A model generated the notes under the pieces. That model was not told the DNA's origin. It worked only from the letters and a program-made list of their open reading frames with translations, and searched no databases. This document shows positions 1 to 8,091 of a DNA stretch of 64,000 nt, piece after piece (the stretch's first letter is position 1; each line of letters begins with the position of its first letter). Made by a program: the position numbers and the translations under genes. Source of the stretch: Paludibacter sp963678465 (GTDB taxonomy: Bacteria; Bacteroidota; Bacteroidia; Bacteroidales; Paludibacteraceae). The stretch lies in contig OY782858.1 of assembly GCA_963678465.1 (NCBI GenBank), forward strand, positions 2,232,001-2,296,000, read 5' to 3'.

Positions 1-1015
1 CCAACGAAATGTATTTTTTCGATAGTTTTCTGTCGGTAAATGTACTTAACTCAAGCAATGCCGAAGCTATTACAGCACCTGCCGAAGCATCGCGCAACTC
101 ATTTGGAATATTGGGCGCATTAAAATCCCAATATGGTATTTTATCTTTTGGCAGATGAGGATGGTTGGCTATAAAACCCGCGATTTTAATTGCATGATTG
201 AGATATTCGGGCTTCTTTGTTTCTCTGTACATCATTGTGTAGCCATAAAGTCCCCATGCTTGCCCGCGGGCCCAGGAAGATGCATCAGCAAATCCCTGAT
301 GGGTGACACGTTCTTTAAATCCGGCTTTCGTAGTATTGTAATTTACCACATGGTACGAACTGCCATCGGGACGAAAATGATATTTCATAGTAGTATCGGC
401 ATGCGAAACTGCAATCTTATAAAAACTGCTGTCGCCCGTTAATTTAGTGGCTTGCGTCAGCAGTTCAAGATTCATCATATTGTCAATAATTACGGGATAT
501 TGCCACTTCTGGTTATCCCATGATTTTATTGTGCCGTTAACCGGACTAAAACGAGTAGATAGCGATTTGGCTGCAGTTACAATTATTTGTTTGTATGTTT
601 TGTCGTTCGTCAGTCGGAATCCGTTGCCAAAACTGCAAAAGATCATAAAACCCACATCGTGATTGTCGGTTGTATATTGTTGGTTTTCCACTCTGCGGGT
701 CATTTGCTGAGCAGCCTGTTTCAAACGCTCTGATTTTGTGAATTCGTACAAATACCAAAGTGTTCCGGGGTAAAAACCGCTTGTCCACCAGTTGTCTTTT
801 GCCGTTACCAATTCGCCGTTTTTATTCACCGTGCGTGGTAATCTATCCGGAATTTCAAGCATTATAGCATACAAACTCATCGATTGATTCACAGAGAATT
901 TCATTGTTTCATCTATTACCTTACAAGTGTTTTTTTGTTTGGCAAACATCAAACTGTCAGCTGAAATTCCCATAAACAGCATTAAAAGAACTGAACTCAA
1001 AAGCCTTAATTTCAT
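1..1015 (-). CDS. Glycoside hydrolase family 88 protein (unsaturated glucuronyl hydrolase type), 3' end outside window
   Basis: Reading back from an ATG at 1015 the frame stays open to the window edge (338 codons). It begins with a hydrophobic signal sequence (about residues 1-25). GH88 signatures follow: DNWWTSGFYPGTLWYLYEF (74-92), NHDVGFMIFCSFGNG (118-132), IIDNMMNLELL (177-187), then QGFADASSWARGQAWGLYGY and RDASAGAVIASALLEL. Asp120 and Asp178 match the two conserved aspartates of unsaturated glucuronyl hydrolases. The family hydrates and so releases 4,5-unsaturated uronic acid from the ends of oligosaccharides made by polysaccharide lyases, here probably in the periplasm. It is divergent from the GH2 gene at 1252, so the two probably act on the same glycan. 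The exact substrate cannot be told. Confidence 0.9.
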   Translation of the reverse strand, partial: MKLRLLSSVLLMLFMGISADSLMFAKQKNTCKVIDETMKFSVNQSMSLYAIMLEIPDRLPRTVNKNGELVTAKDNWWTSGFYPGTLWYLYEFTKSERLKQAAQQMTRRVENQQYTTDNHDVGFMIFCSFGNGFRLTNDKTYKQIIVTAAKSLSTRFSPVNGTIKSWDNQKWQYPVIIDNMMNLELLTQATKLTGDSSFYKIAVSHADTTMKYHFRPDGSSYHVVNYNTTKAGFKERVTHQGFADASSWARGQAWGLYGYTMMYRETKKPEYLNHAIKIAGFIANHPHLPKDKIPYWDFNAPNIPNELRDASAGAVIASALLELSTFTDRKLSKKYISL

Positions 1016-1251
1016 TATATGTTTTTTTTGATTTTCTATGCAAAGATGTAAAAATATATCACTATTGTCGTACAACTATCGTTCAGATAATTATAAACTT
1101 CGTTCATATTTTACCTTTCAGAATATTAATTCTTACAACAAAGTGATATGAATAATTTTCGCTTTTTATTGGACTATCGTTTTATTGACGCATTCAGATT
1201 ATAGGTAATTTTGAACTTCCCAAATCAATATTTATTTTTTACATTTTTACA
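1016..1251. promoter_or_regulatory. Divergent control region between GH88 and GH2 genes
   Basis: On the plus strand a TAATTTTG (-7, 1206-1213) lies 18 nt after TTG (1185-1187), a fair Bacteroidota promoter for the GH2 gene. On the minus strand CATCTTTG near 1040 is a near-match for the GH88 gene. The 9-mer ACTATCGTT occurs twice in direct orientation (1075-1083 and 1173-1181), which could be regulator binding sites. No regulator gene is adjacent in the window. Confidence 0.45.
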
Positions 1252-3933
1252 ATGAAGAATTTAGTTTCAATTCTTATTTTATCGTTTTTTGCACTAGGAG
1301 TGTATGCAACCGTTAGTCCCCGTACAAAACACTCCATCAACGAAAACTGGCGTTTTGTACGTTCGGACGTCGAAAATGCCATGCAGGTTCAGTTCAATGA
1401 TGCTGACTGGTCGTTGGTAAGTTTTCCACACACCTGGAATGCTAGTGATGCAGCCGACGAAACGCCAGGTTTTTATCGTGGGATAGGCTGGTACCGGAGG
1501 TCGATACAAATTTCCGCCGACAAGCAGGACAAGCAAATCTCTATCTTTTTCGAAGGAGCAAATCAGGAGCTGGAGCTATTTGTGAATGGCAAAAGCGCCG
1601 GAAAGCATTTGGGTGGTTACACCCGTTTTAGTTTCGATATTACAAAGCTTGTTCGCTTTGGTGAGCAAAATATCTTTGCCATAAAAGTAAATAACCGGCA
1701 CAATGAAAATATTCCGCCGCTGTCGGCCGACTTCACATTTTTTGGAGGTGTTTACCGCGATGTTTTTCTTTTATTTACAAATAAAATCAATGTTTCAACA
1801 TCGCATTATGCATCAGCGGGAGTCTATTTTCAAACTCCCAGAGTAAATCATCAGGAAGCTCTGCTCGAAATAAAAACCCTGCTTACAAATGGCAACCCAA
1901 CCAATACCAAATTACGGGTGGAGCACAGCATTGTAAACTCACAAAACAAAACAGTTCTTGTGAATTCAAAGCAGATACAATTAGCTAAAAACACATCCGA
2001 AATTCCGTTTTTACAAACGCTTATAATAAAAAATCCCGATTTGTGGAGTCCCGATTCACCTTCGCTCTACAAAGTGATCACCCGAATTTACAATAATAAA
2101 ACAAATGAATTGCTCGATGAGGTTTTACAACCGCTTGGGTTACGTTGGTATGAATTCACTACCGAAAATGGCTTTGTGCTCAACGGCAAGCCGCTCAAAC
2201 TGATAGGCACTAACCGGCATCAGTGTTTCGATCAGCTGGGAAATGCGCTGCCCGATGAGATTCATGTGCGCGATGTTAAACTATTGAAAGACATGGGCGG
2301 TAATTTCCTGCGCATTTCGCACTATCCGCAGGATCCGGTGGTGATGGAAATGTGCGACAAGTTGGGTATTATCACTTCGGTGGAAATTCCGATTGTAAAT
2401 GCAATTACAGAGAACGAAGCTTTTTCGAAAAACAGCATTGAAATGGCCCGCGAAATGGTTTTTCAGGACTACAATCGTCCTTCGGTACTTATATGGACGT
2501 ATATGAACGAGGTCCTGCTCCGTTTGCCTTACAAAGGCGATTCTATTCGAAACAAACAATATTTTCAATCGGTCAATGCGTTGGCACAGAAAATTGAGCA
2601 TCAGATTCGGCTTGATGATCCGCAGCGTTATACCTTACTCCCAATGCATGGAAATTTCAACGATTATCACGAAGCTGGTTTAACTCAAATTCCGAAAATT
2701 GTGGGCTGGAATCTTTATCAGGGCTGGTATGGCGGACGGTTCGATCAATTTGATACTTTTCTGGACAACGCGCAGGAGAAACTAAAAGGGAAACCCTTTA
2801 TTATTACCGAATATGGCGCCGATGTCGACCCACGCCTGCATTCGTTAGAGCCTCAGCGCTTTGATTACACGCAGGAATATGCCAACTTATATCATGAGCA
2901 TTATATAAAAGCCATAATGGAACGGAAATATGTGGTGGGAGCCAATATATGGAACCTGAACGATTTTTATTCCGAAGAACGCGAGAATGCAGTTCCACAT
3001 GTCAATAATAAAGGAATCACCACTTTGTCGCGCGAGCCAAAAGATACTTATTTGCAGTATCAGGCAATGTTTTCAAGCCAACGGGTTGTCAATATTGGCG
3101 GTCAGCTTTGGAAAATAAGAACCGGAATTGCCGATGCTAACAATAGCTGTAAGCAGCCGATAAAAGTATATTCGAATGCAGAGCGTGTTGAATTATTCTT
3201 AAATGGTCGGCTCATTGGAAATCAGAAAGTAATAAACAATATCGCTCAGTTTGAAGTGCCTTTTGTAAACGGGGCAAATACATTGGAGGCAGTTGGTTTA
3301 TTTCAGTCGGAGAAAGTCCGCGACGATCTCAAAATTGATTTTCGGATGATTCCTTCAGACCTGAAAAACAGCATGGGCACTTTCAACGAAATAAATATAA
3401 TGCTGGGATCAAAACGCTATTTCGAGAACAAATCAAAAGCAACTATCTGGCTACCCGAAAAGGAATATCAACCCGGCAGTTGGGGCTATGTGGGTGGAAA
3501 AGCTTATACAAAACCCACGCGTCATGGACAACAACCGGCCTCCGATTCGGATATACTGGGAACCACCGAAGACCCGATATTTCAAACCAAACGTGTAGGA
3601 ATAGAGGCTTTCAAATTAGATGTACCCGATGGCGAATATACTGTAAGTTTGTTCTTTGCCGAATTGCAAGCGTCGACAAGCTCTAAGATGTTGGTATATA
3701 ACCTGGGCAACGAAGCAATTGACAACACTGTAAATGAACGTATTTTTGATGTATCGATCAACAAAACCAACGTTCTTCCCAAACTCAATATTGCTTCTGA
3801 GTTTGGCGGGAATACTGCCGTCGTTAAAAAGTTTAGCGTTTTGGTTCAAAACGGACAAGGCATCTCTATCGATTTTGATCCGGTTATAGGCGAGCCATTT
3901 TTAAATGCTATCAGGGTTTACAGAAACTATTAA
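1252..3933 (+). CDS. Glycoside hydrolase family 2 protein (beta-galactosidase/glucuronidase type) with C-terminal malectin-like domain
   Basis: 893 residues. Signal peptide about 1-19. GH2 order is complete: jelly-roll sugar-binding domain (about 25-185, with VSFPHTWNASD), immunoglobulin-like domain (about 190-295), and TIM barrel (about 300-600) starting at NGKPLKLIGTNRHQCFDQLG. Glu420 in WTYMNEV is the expected acid/base and Glu520 in IITEYGAD the expected nucleophile, so the enzyme looks intact. A further beta domain (about 620-710) is followed by a malectin-like carbohydrate-binding module (about 733-893). It should cleave a beta-linked sugar or uronic acid from a glycan in the periplasm; neighbouring GH88 suggests a uronic-acid-containing substrate. 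Exact specificity within GH2 is not determinable from sequence. Confidence 0.92.
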   Translation: MKNLVSILILSFFALGVYATVSPRTKHSINENWRFVRSDVENAMQVQFNDADWSLVSFPHTWNASDAADETPGFYRGIGWYRRSIQISADKQDKQISIFFEGANQELELFVNGKSAGKHLGGYTRFSFDITKLVRFGEQNIFAIKVNNRHNENIPPLSADFTFFGGVYRDVFLLFTNKINVSTSHYASAGVYFQTPRVNHQEALLEIKTLLTNGNPTNTKLRVEHSIVNSQNKTVLVNSKQIQLAKNTSEIPFLQTLIIKNPDLWSPDSPSLYKVITRIYNNKTNELLDEVLQPLGLRWYEFTTENGFVLNGKPLKLIGTNRHQCFDQLGNALPDEIHVRDVKLLKDMGGNFLRISHYPQDPVVMEMCDKLGIITSVEIPIVNAITENEAFSKNSIEMAREMVFQDYNRPSVLIWTYMNEVLLRLPYKGDSIRNKQYFQSVNALAQKIEHQIRLDDPQRYTLLPMHGNFNDYHEAGLTQIPKIVGWNLYQGWYGGRFDQFDTFLDNAQEKLKGKPFIITEYGADVDPRLHSLEPQRFDYTQEYANLYHEHYIKAIMERKYVVGANIWNLNDFYSEERENAVPHVNNKGITTLSREPKDTYLQYQAMFSSQRVVNIGGQLWKIRTGIADANNSCKQPIKVYSNAERVELFLNGRLIGNQKVINNIAQFEVPFVNGANTLEAVGLFQSEKVRDDLKIDFRMIPSDLKNSMGTFNEINIMLGSKRYFENKSKATIWLPEKEYQPGSWGYVGGKAYTKPTRHGQQPASDSDILGTTEDPIFQTKRVGIEAFKLDVPDGEYTVSLFFAELQASTSSKMLVYNLGNEAIDNTVNERIFDVSINKTNVLPKLNIASEFGGNTAVVKKFSVLVQNGQGISIDFDPVIGEPFLNAIRVYRNY

Positions 3934-3952
3934 TTTTTTACCTCACCCCCAA

Positions 3953-3974
3953 CCCCTCTCCTTGAGGAGAGGGG
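3953..3974. repeat. GC-rich intergenic hairpin (CCCCTCTCC/GGAGAGGGG)
   Basis: Nine-base perfect arms around TTGA, preceded by CCTCACCCCCAA. This kind of CCTCACCCCCAACCCCTCTCC element is a familiar dispersed intergenic repeat in environmental bacterial genomes. It lies just after the GH2 stop and directly before a stronger terminator. Confidence 0.6.
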
Positions 3975-3985
3975 AGCAAGATAAG

Positions 3986-4026
3986 AACAGCCCCATCTGA
4001 TATCATTCAGGTGGGGCTGTTTGTGT
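3986..4026 (+). terminator. Terminator hairpin after GH2 gene
   Basis: AACAGCCCCA (3986-3995) pairs perfectly with TGGGGCTGTT (4012-4021), giving a 10-bp stem about 52 bp after the GH2 stop codon. The T tract behind it is short. Confidence 0.6.
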
Positions 4027-4151
4027 ATAAGTTATTCCGCATTCATAGGCTGTACTTCGTAATGACTACTCATCCCTGGTCGAATCACTAAAAACCCTAA
4101 ATGAACCTTAACAAAAAGACTATTTTAGCGTACTATTTTTGTGGAGCTTTT

Positions 4152-4202
4152 ATGGCAAATAAAAAAGCCCCGCGAACAGGTAGACGGAGCTTTAGTTATT
4201 GA
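4152..4202 (+). other. Possible 16-residue peptide within a short transcription unit
   Basis: ATG at 4152 opens a frame for MANKKAPRTGRRSFSY, a basic peptide. It begins 11 bp after TATTTTTG and ends 14 bp before a strong hairpin terminator, so a transcript of about 110 nt is plausible. It might be a small RNA rather than a coding gene; nothing recognisable in the peptide. Confidence 0.25.
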
Positions 4203-4215
4203 AAATCAATAATTA

Positions 4216-4257
4216 AACAGATACAGTATCCGCAAAACTTCTGTATCTGTTTTTTTG
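4216..4257 (+). terminator. Rho-independent terminator
   Basis: AACAGATACAG (4216-4226) pairs perfectly with CTGTATCTGTT (4241-4251), followed by a run of T. No conventional gene lies directly upstream on this strand, so it points to a short transcript starting near 4148. Confidence 0.75.
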
Positions 4258-4599
4258 TGTCATCACCCAATGGGAGATAAACTCTGAAACCAGAGACTCA
4301 GGATACACGTGATTATATGAGGAACACTACCGAAATGCACAATCTTCAAATCTTCAATTCCGAAAACTTTCGGAAAAATTCTTCAAATTCTGGCTTTCTC
4401 CCCATCTTTGCCGTATCTGATAATAATATAAAACGTATATATAATAGATATTAATCATATATAAAAACATATATAAAACACACTTTATATCTATTTTATA
4501 TATTATTTATTTCTTATTTAAAAATAATTATACTATATTTGAAATTGCTTACTACTACGGTACAACATACAAGGAAATAACTATAAACACATATACATT

Positions 4600-5553
4600 A
4601 TGGCACGGCTAAAAAGTCTCGATCAGATTACAGGGAGTCTTAAGAACCTGTCGTTTTATACACGAAAGGGTTCCGATGGTATTATTGTGCGCACCAAAGG
4701 TGGGGCTACAAAGGAAAAAATCAAACGCGACCCGGCTTTTGAGGGTTTACGTAGGGCCAATAAGGAGTTCGGGGGCTGCTCCAAAATGAGCAAACAAATA
4801 CGCATGACCTTCTACGGACTGGAGCATGTGGCCGACTATAATTTGTCGGCAGTGCTGAACAGGCTGGCAAAGGACATACAGAAAACAGATACCCTGCACC
4901 CTGTGGGCGAGCGAGATATAAAGTTGTCGGCCTACCGCTATTTACTCAAAGGCTTCGACTTTAACCGGACAACGCGCTTTAGTTCGCTGCTCAGGGTGCC
5001 GCTTGCTTATACACTTGTGCGACAGAAGCTGGAGGCTGTGTTGCACATACCTGCTTTTGCCTGTAGCTTCGGGCTGAATATACCCGACATGGCCAAAGGC
5101 TACAGCTATTTCCGTATCACGGCTGCATTGGGCATAGTGACCGATATGACCCTCAACCCGCTAAACAAGGGCTACGAACCAGTGCACGACAAACTCGGAC
5201 AGGGTTATCTGACACGCAGTACGGAGTGGTACATCACACAGGGCTCTGTGCCTGAGCAGGAGCTGAAACTGTCGCTAATGGCAAACGCTCAAGATGTAGC
5301 AAGTGGGGGCGCCACTCAAAACGAAACAAGTGAGGGCGTCACTTTGAGTGACACCCTCACAATCGCTCACAAAACAAGTGGGGGCGCCACTTTGAGTGGC
5401 ACTCCCACTATACAGGAGCATCCTTACCCTATTTTCGATGAAACCGACAGCCTGGTGCTTACTGTGGTGCTTGAGTTTGGTGCGCCCGATGCCTTTGGCC
5501 TTATTATGCCTGTGCGTGGTGCGGGTGGTGGCATGGTGCTGGGTGTGGAGTAG
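4600..5553 (+). CDS. Uncharacterised Bacteroidota protein with a repeated SGGATLSGT segment
   Basis: 317 residues; I do not recognise a named domain. There is no signal peptide. The N-terminus (MARLKSLDQITGSLKNLSFY) is basic and rich in Lys/Arg up to about residue 65, which could suit nucleic-acid binding, but this is only inference. Residues 66-230 are mixed alpha/beta in character. Residues about 233-270 are low-complexity and repeat SGGAT/SEGVT followed by LSGT/LSDT, encoded by DNA hairpins (separate entry). The C-terminus is hydrophobic with a glycine-rich end. Codon use looks more GC-rich than the AT-rich leader in front of it. Promoter TATATTTG at 4534. It stands alone at the left edge of the accessory region. 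Confidence 0.7.
   Translation: MARLKSLDQITGSLKNLSFYTRKGSDGIIVRTKGGATKEKIKRDPAFEGLRRANKEFGGCSKMSKQIRMTFYGLEHVADYNLSAVLNRLAKDIQKTDTLHPVGERDIKLSAYRYLLKGFDFNRTTRFSSLLRVPLAYTLVRQKLEAVLHIPAFACSFGLNIPDMAKGYSYFRITAALGIVTDMTLNPLNKGYEPVHDKLGQGYLTRSTEWYITQGSVPEQELKLSLMANAQDVASGGATQNETSEGVTLSDTLTIAHKTSGGATLSGTPTIQEHPYPIFDETDSLVLTVVLEFGAPDAFGLIMPVRGAGGGMVLGVE
5302..5409 (+). repeat. Tandem inverted repeats inside the coding sequence of the 4600-5553 gene
   Basis: Arm AGTGGGGGCGCCACT occurs at 5302-5316 and 5377-5391, and variant AGTGAGGGCGTCACT at 5329-5343. The second and third copies face partner arms after a TTG loop: AGTGACACCCTCAC (5347-5360) and AGTGGCACTCCCACT (5395-5409). Where the left arms differ between copies, the right arms change to keep pairing. 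Confidence 0.8.
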
Positions 5554-5980
5554 GATGAGTGCTGCTTCGAAACCGTTTGAACTCAAATTATGCCCTTTGC
5601 TGCCGCCGGATGGCATCCAGTAGCAAACAAGTCTATTCAACCTTCAAATCTCTTATCTTCTTATTATCAACCGAAAAAATCGCAAGGGAGCAGGGGTGCT
5701 ATATACTAAAATCATTAACGATCGGCCAAAGATAAAAGCCAAATTTATAGGGTGGAGTGAAAACTATTCTACCGTACAATATTTTAACGACTTCGTAGGT
5801 TATGTGAAAAGAAATGCATAAATTTGGAGGATTTTATTTGCAGTAACACAAAACAGCTCAATTGAATTTTGTATGATTGAGAATAGAGAATCAATTAGTC
5901 TTAGCACAAAACAATATGGAGAATTATTGGAGACAAATCCAACGTAATAATTTTAATGAAAATAAAACACAATCTTAATT
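5554..5980. pseudogene. Gene-poor stretch with a possible gene remnant (5666-5947)
   Basis: No gene with a proper start is present. One frame is open from about 5666 to a stop at 5819-5821 and then, still in the same frame, to a stop at 5945-5947. The text reads like protein (for example KAKFIGWSENYSTVQYFNDF and later ENRESISLSTKQYGELLE), so it may be the decayed end of a gene. I cannot name the family. The nuclease-helicase gene starts 34 bp later. Confidence 0.3.
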
Positions 5981-7957
5981 ATGCTTGGATACTATTACAG
6001 TGATACTATTGATTTGTTTGAAAAAAAATCAACAAATGAGATAATAGGACAAATAACAAACGAAAATCAATTTGACTCAAATAGAAATACAAATCAATCT
6101 TGGAGAAGTCAGATTGAAATACTTAAAGAAACTTTGATTGATTTACAGGGCGAGTTATTTTTCGAATTCTCAATACCACGCATGGGTAAACGTGTTGACT
6201 GTTTGCTTATCATACAAAATATTGTTTTTGTAATTGAATTTAAAGTAGGTGAAAAAGAATATCTAAGTTCAAATTTAGATCAGGTTTGGGATTATGCGCT
6301 CGATTTAAAAAACTTCCACAAACCAAGTCATTCTGCATTACTAATTCCAATTCTGGTAGCAACCGAAGCAAAAAACGAAAACTTTCAATTTCTCCAAACT
6401 ACGCATGAGGATGGACTTTATAAACCCCTTAAAGCAAATAAAAAAAATCTACGTGAAATACTTTTAAATGGAATTGAGTTTTGTAAAAGCAGTACAACTT
6501 TAATTGATCAAGATTACGTAAAAGGAAGTTATTCGCCAACTCCAACTATCATTGAGGCAGCAGTTACAATGTATAAAAATCACTCTGTAGCTGATATTAC
6601 AAGAAGTGATGCTGATGCCAAAAATCTTACAACAACCACAAAATCGGTATCAGGTATTATCGAGTACGCTCAAAATGAAAAGAAAAAAGTAATTTGTTTT
6701 GTAACTGGTGTACCTGGAGCAGGTAAAACATTAGTTGGTTTAGATATTGCCACAAAGCACTTAGATAAAGAACAAAATACACACAGCATATTTTTGTCTG
6801 GGAATGGGCCATTAGTAGCAATACTTCAGGAGGCATTGGCGCGTGACACCGTTCAAAGAACAAAAGAAATTGGTGAAAAAATTACAAAAGCAAAAGCTCG
6901 CGAAGGAGTAAAGGCATTTATCCAAATTATCCATCATTATCGTGATGCTTATTTAGTTGATCCTACTGCACCTTTTGACCATGTAGCAATTTTTGATGAA
7001 GCTCAACGAGCTTGGAATAAAGAACAGACAGTCAACTTCATGCGTCGCAAAAAGAATCAGCCTGATTTTGCATATTCTGAACCTGAATATCTTATTTCGT
7101 GCTTAGACAGACATCAAGATTGGGCAGTTATAGTTTGCTTAGTTGGTGGAGGACAAGAAATTAATACAGGAGAAGCAGGTATCTCAGAATGGTTATACGC
7201 TATTAAAAACTCATTTCCACATTGGGAAGTTCAAATCTCGCCAAATTTAACTGATAGTGAATACAATGCTTATGATGTAATCGCTGAGATTGAGAAAGAT
7301 TGTAAAACTGTTTATGATGCAAATCTGCATTTATCAGTTTCAATGCGTTCGTACAGAGCCGAAAATGTTGCATTGTTCATAAAACAACTTTTGGATTTAG
7401 AGCTACAAAATGCAAGTGATACTTTAAAGCTCATTTCTGATAAATATCCAATAGTAATTACGCGAAATATTGAATCAGCAAAAAAATGGTTGAAAGAAAA
7501 AGCACGCGGAAGTGAAAGATATGGTATTGTTGTGTCCTCTCAAGCTTATCGACTCAAGCCATTGGCAATTGATGTGCGTGTAGAAACAGATCCAGTTCAT
7601 TGGTTCTTAGGTGAAAAAGACGATGTTCGTTCCTCGTATTTTTTAGAAGATGTGGCAACTGAATTTCAGGTTCAAGGTCTTGAGCTGGATTGGGCTTGTG
7701 TAACTTGGGATGGCGATTTTAGATATTCAGAGGATGAATGGAAAACATTTTCTTTTGTTGGTAATAAATGGCAAAATATAAAGAAAGCGGAGAGAAAATT
7801 GTATTTAAAGAACGCATACAGAGTTTTGCTTACTCGTGCACGACAGGGAATGGTGATTGTTGTTCCTGAAGGAAATATAGAAGATCACACTCGCCAACCA
7901 GAGTTTTATAACAGTACTTATGAGTATTTCAAAAGAATTGGACTAAAAGAAATTTGA
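5981..7957 (+). CDS. PD-(D/E)XK nuclease domain fused to DUF2075-type SF1 helicase/ATPase
   Basis: 658 residues. The N-terminal part has a PD-(D/E)XK pattern: RVDCLLI with Asp73, then VIEFKVG with Glu86 and Lys88. A helicase-type P-loop domain (DUF2075) follows: Walker A GVPGAGKT (243-250), Walker B IFDEAQRAW with Asp339-Glu340, and near the end NAYRVLLTRARQGMVIVVPEG, matching superfamily 1 motif VI with its arginines. Predicted to be a cytoplasmic, ATP-driven DNA or RNA processing enzyme that can also cut. Proteins of this group recur in mobile and defence-rich regions, and this one sits next to insertion sequences, but a defence role is inference. It is AT-rich compared with the housekeeping genes, consistent with acquisition. 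No clear promoter; possible upstream remnant gene. Confidence 0.8.
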   Translation: MLGYYYSDTIDLFEKKSTNEIIGQITNENQFDSNRNTNQSWRSQIEILKETLIDLQGELFFEFSIPRMGKRVDCLLIIQNIVFVIEFKVGEKEYLSSNLDQVWDYALDLKNFHKPSHSALLIPILVATEAKNENFQFLQTTHEDGLYKPLKANKKNLREILLNGIEFCKSSTTLIDQDYVKGSYSPTPTIIEAAVTMYKNHSVADITRSDADAKNLTTTTKSVSGIIEYAQNEKKKVICFVTGVPGAGKTLVGLDIATKHLDKEQNTHSIFLSGNGPLVAILQEALARDTVQRTKEIGEKITKAKAREGVKAFIQIIHHYRDAYLVDPTAPFDHVAIFDEAQRAWNKEQTVNFMRRKKNQPDFAYSEPEYLISCLDRHQDWAVIVCLVGGGQEINTGEAGISEWLYAIKNSFPHWEVQISPNLTDSEYNAYDVIAEIEKDCKTVYDANLHLSVSMRSYRAENVALFIKQLLDLELQNASDTLKLISDKYPIVITRNIESAKKWLKEKARGSERYGIVVSSQAYRLKPLAIDVRVETDPVHWFLGEKDDVRSSYFLEDVATEFQVQGLELDWACVTWDGDFRYSEDEWKTFSFVGNKWQNIKKAERKLYLKNAYRVLLTRARQGMVIVVPEGNIEDHTRQPEFYNSTYEYFKRIGLKEI

Positions 7958-8091
7958 AAATAACTAAATTGAAAATTCAATCTTATCAGTGGGATATAAC
8001 CGGCTTGCAGGGATATTCGAAAAACAGAGGTTCGTAAAGATAAAACCTAACAGGTGGGGTGTAAAAAATTTCAGTTTTTAAAATAATAACT

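Larger units (their letters stand above)
4027..4599. other. Intergenic stretch with one possible tiny transcript and an AT-rich leader
   Basis: No conventional gene is seen. It holds a promoter-like TATTTTTG (4134-4141), a 16-codon reading frame (4152-4202), a terminator (4216-4257), and then a very AT-rich tract (about 4420-4550) with TATATTTG at 4534-4541, which is probably the -7 element for the gene at 4600. Confidence 0.5.

Noticed and set aside
155..788. Short frames opposite the left-edge gene
   Set aside because: They are shadows of the GH88 coding sequence on the minus strand, which shows clear family motifs.
5302..5409. Start of a CRISPR-like array
   Set aside because: Only three arms with unequal spacing inside an open reading frame, with palindromic pairing rather than direct repeats with unique spacers.
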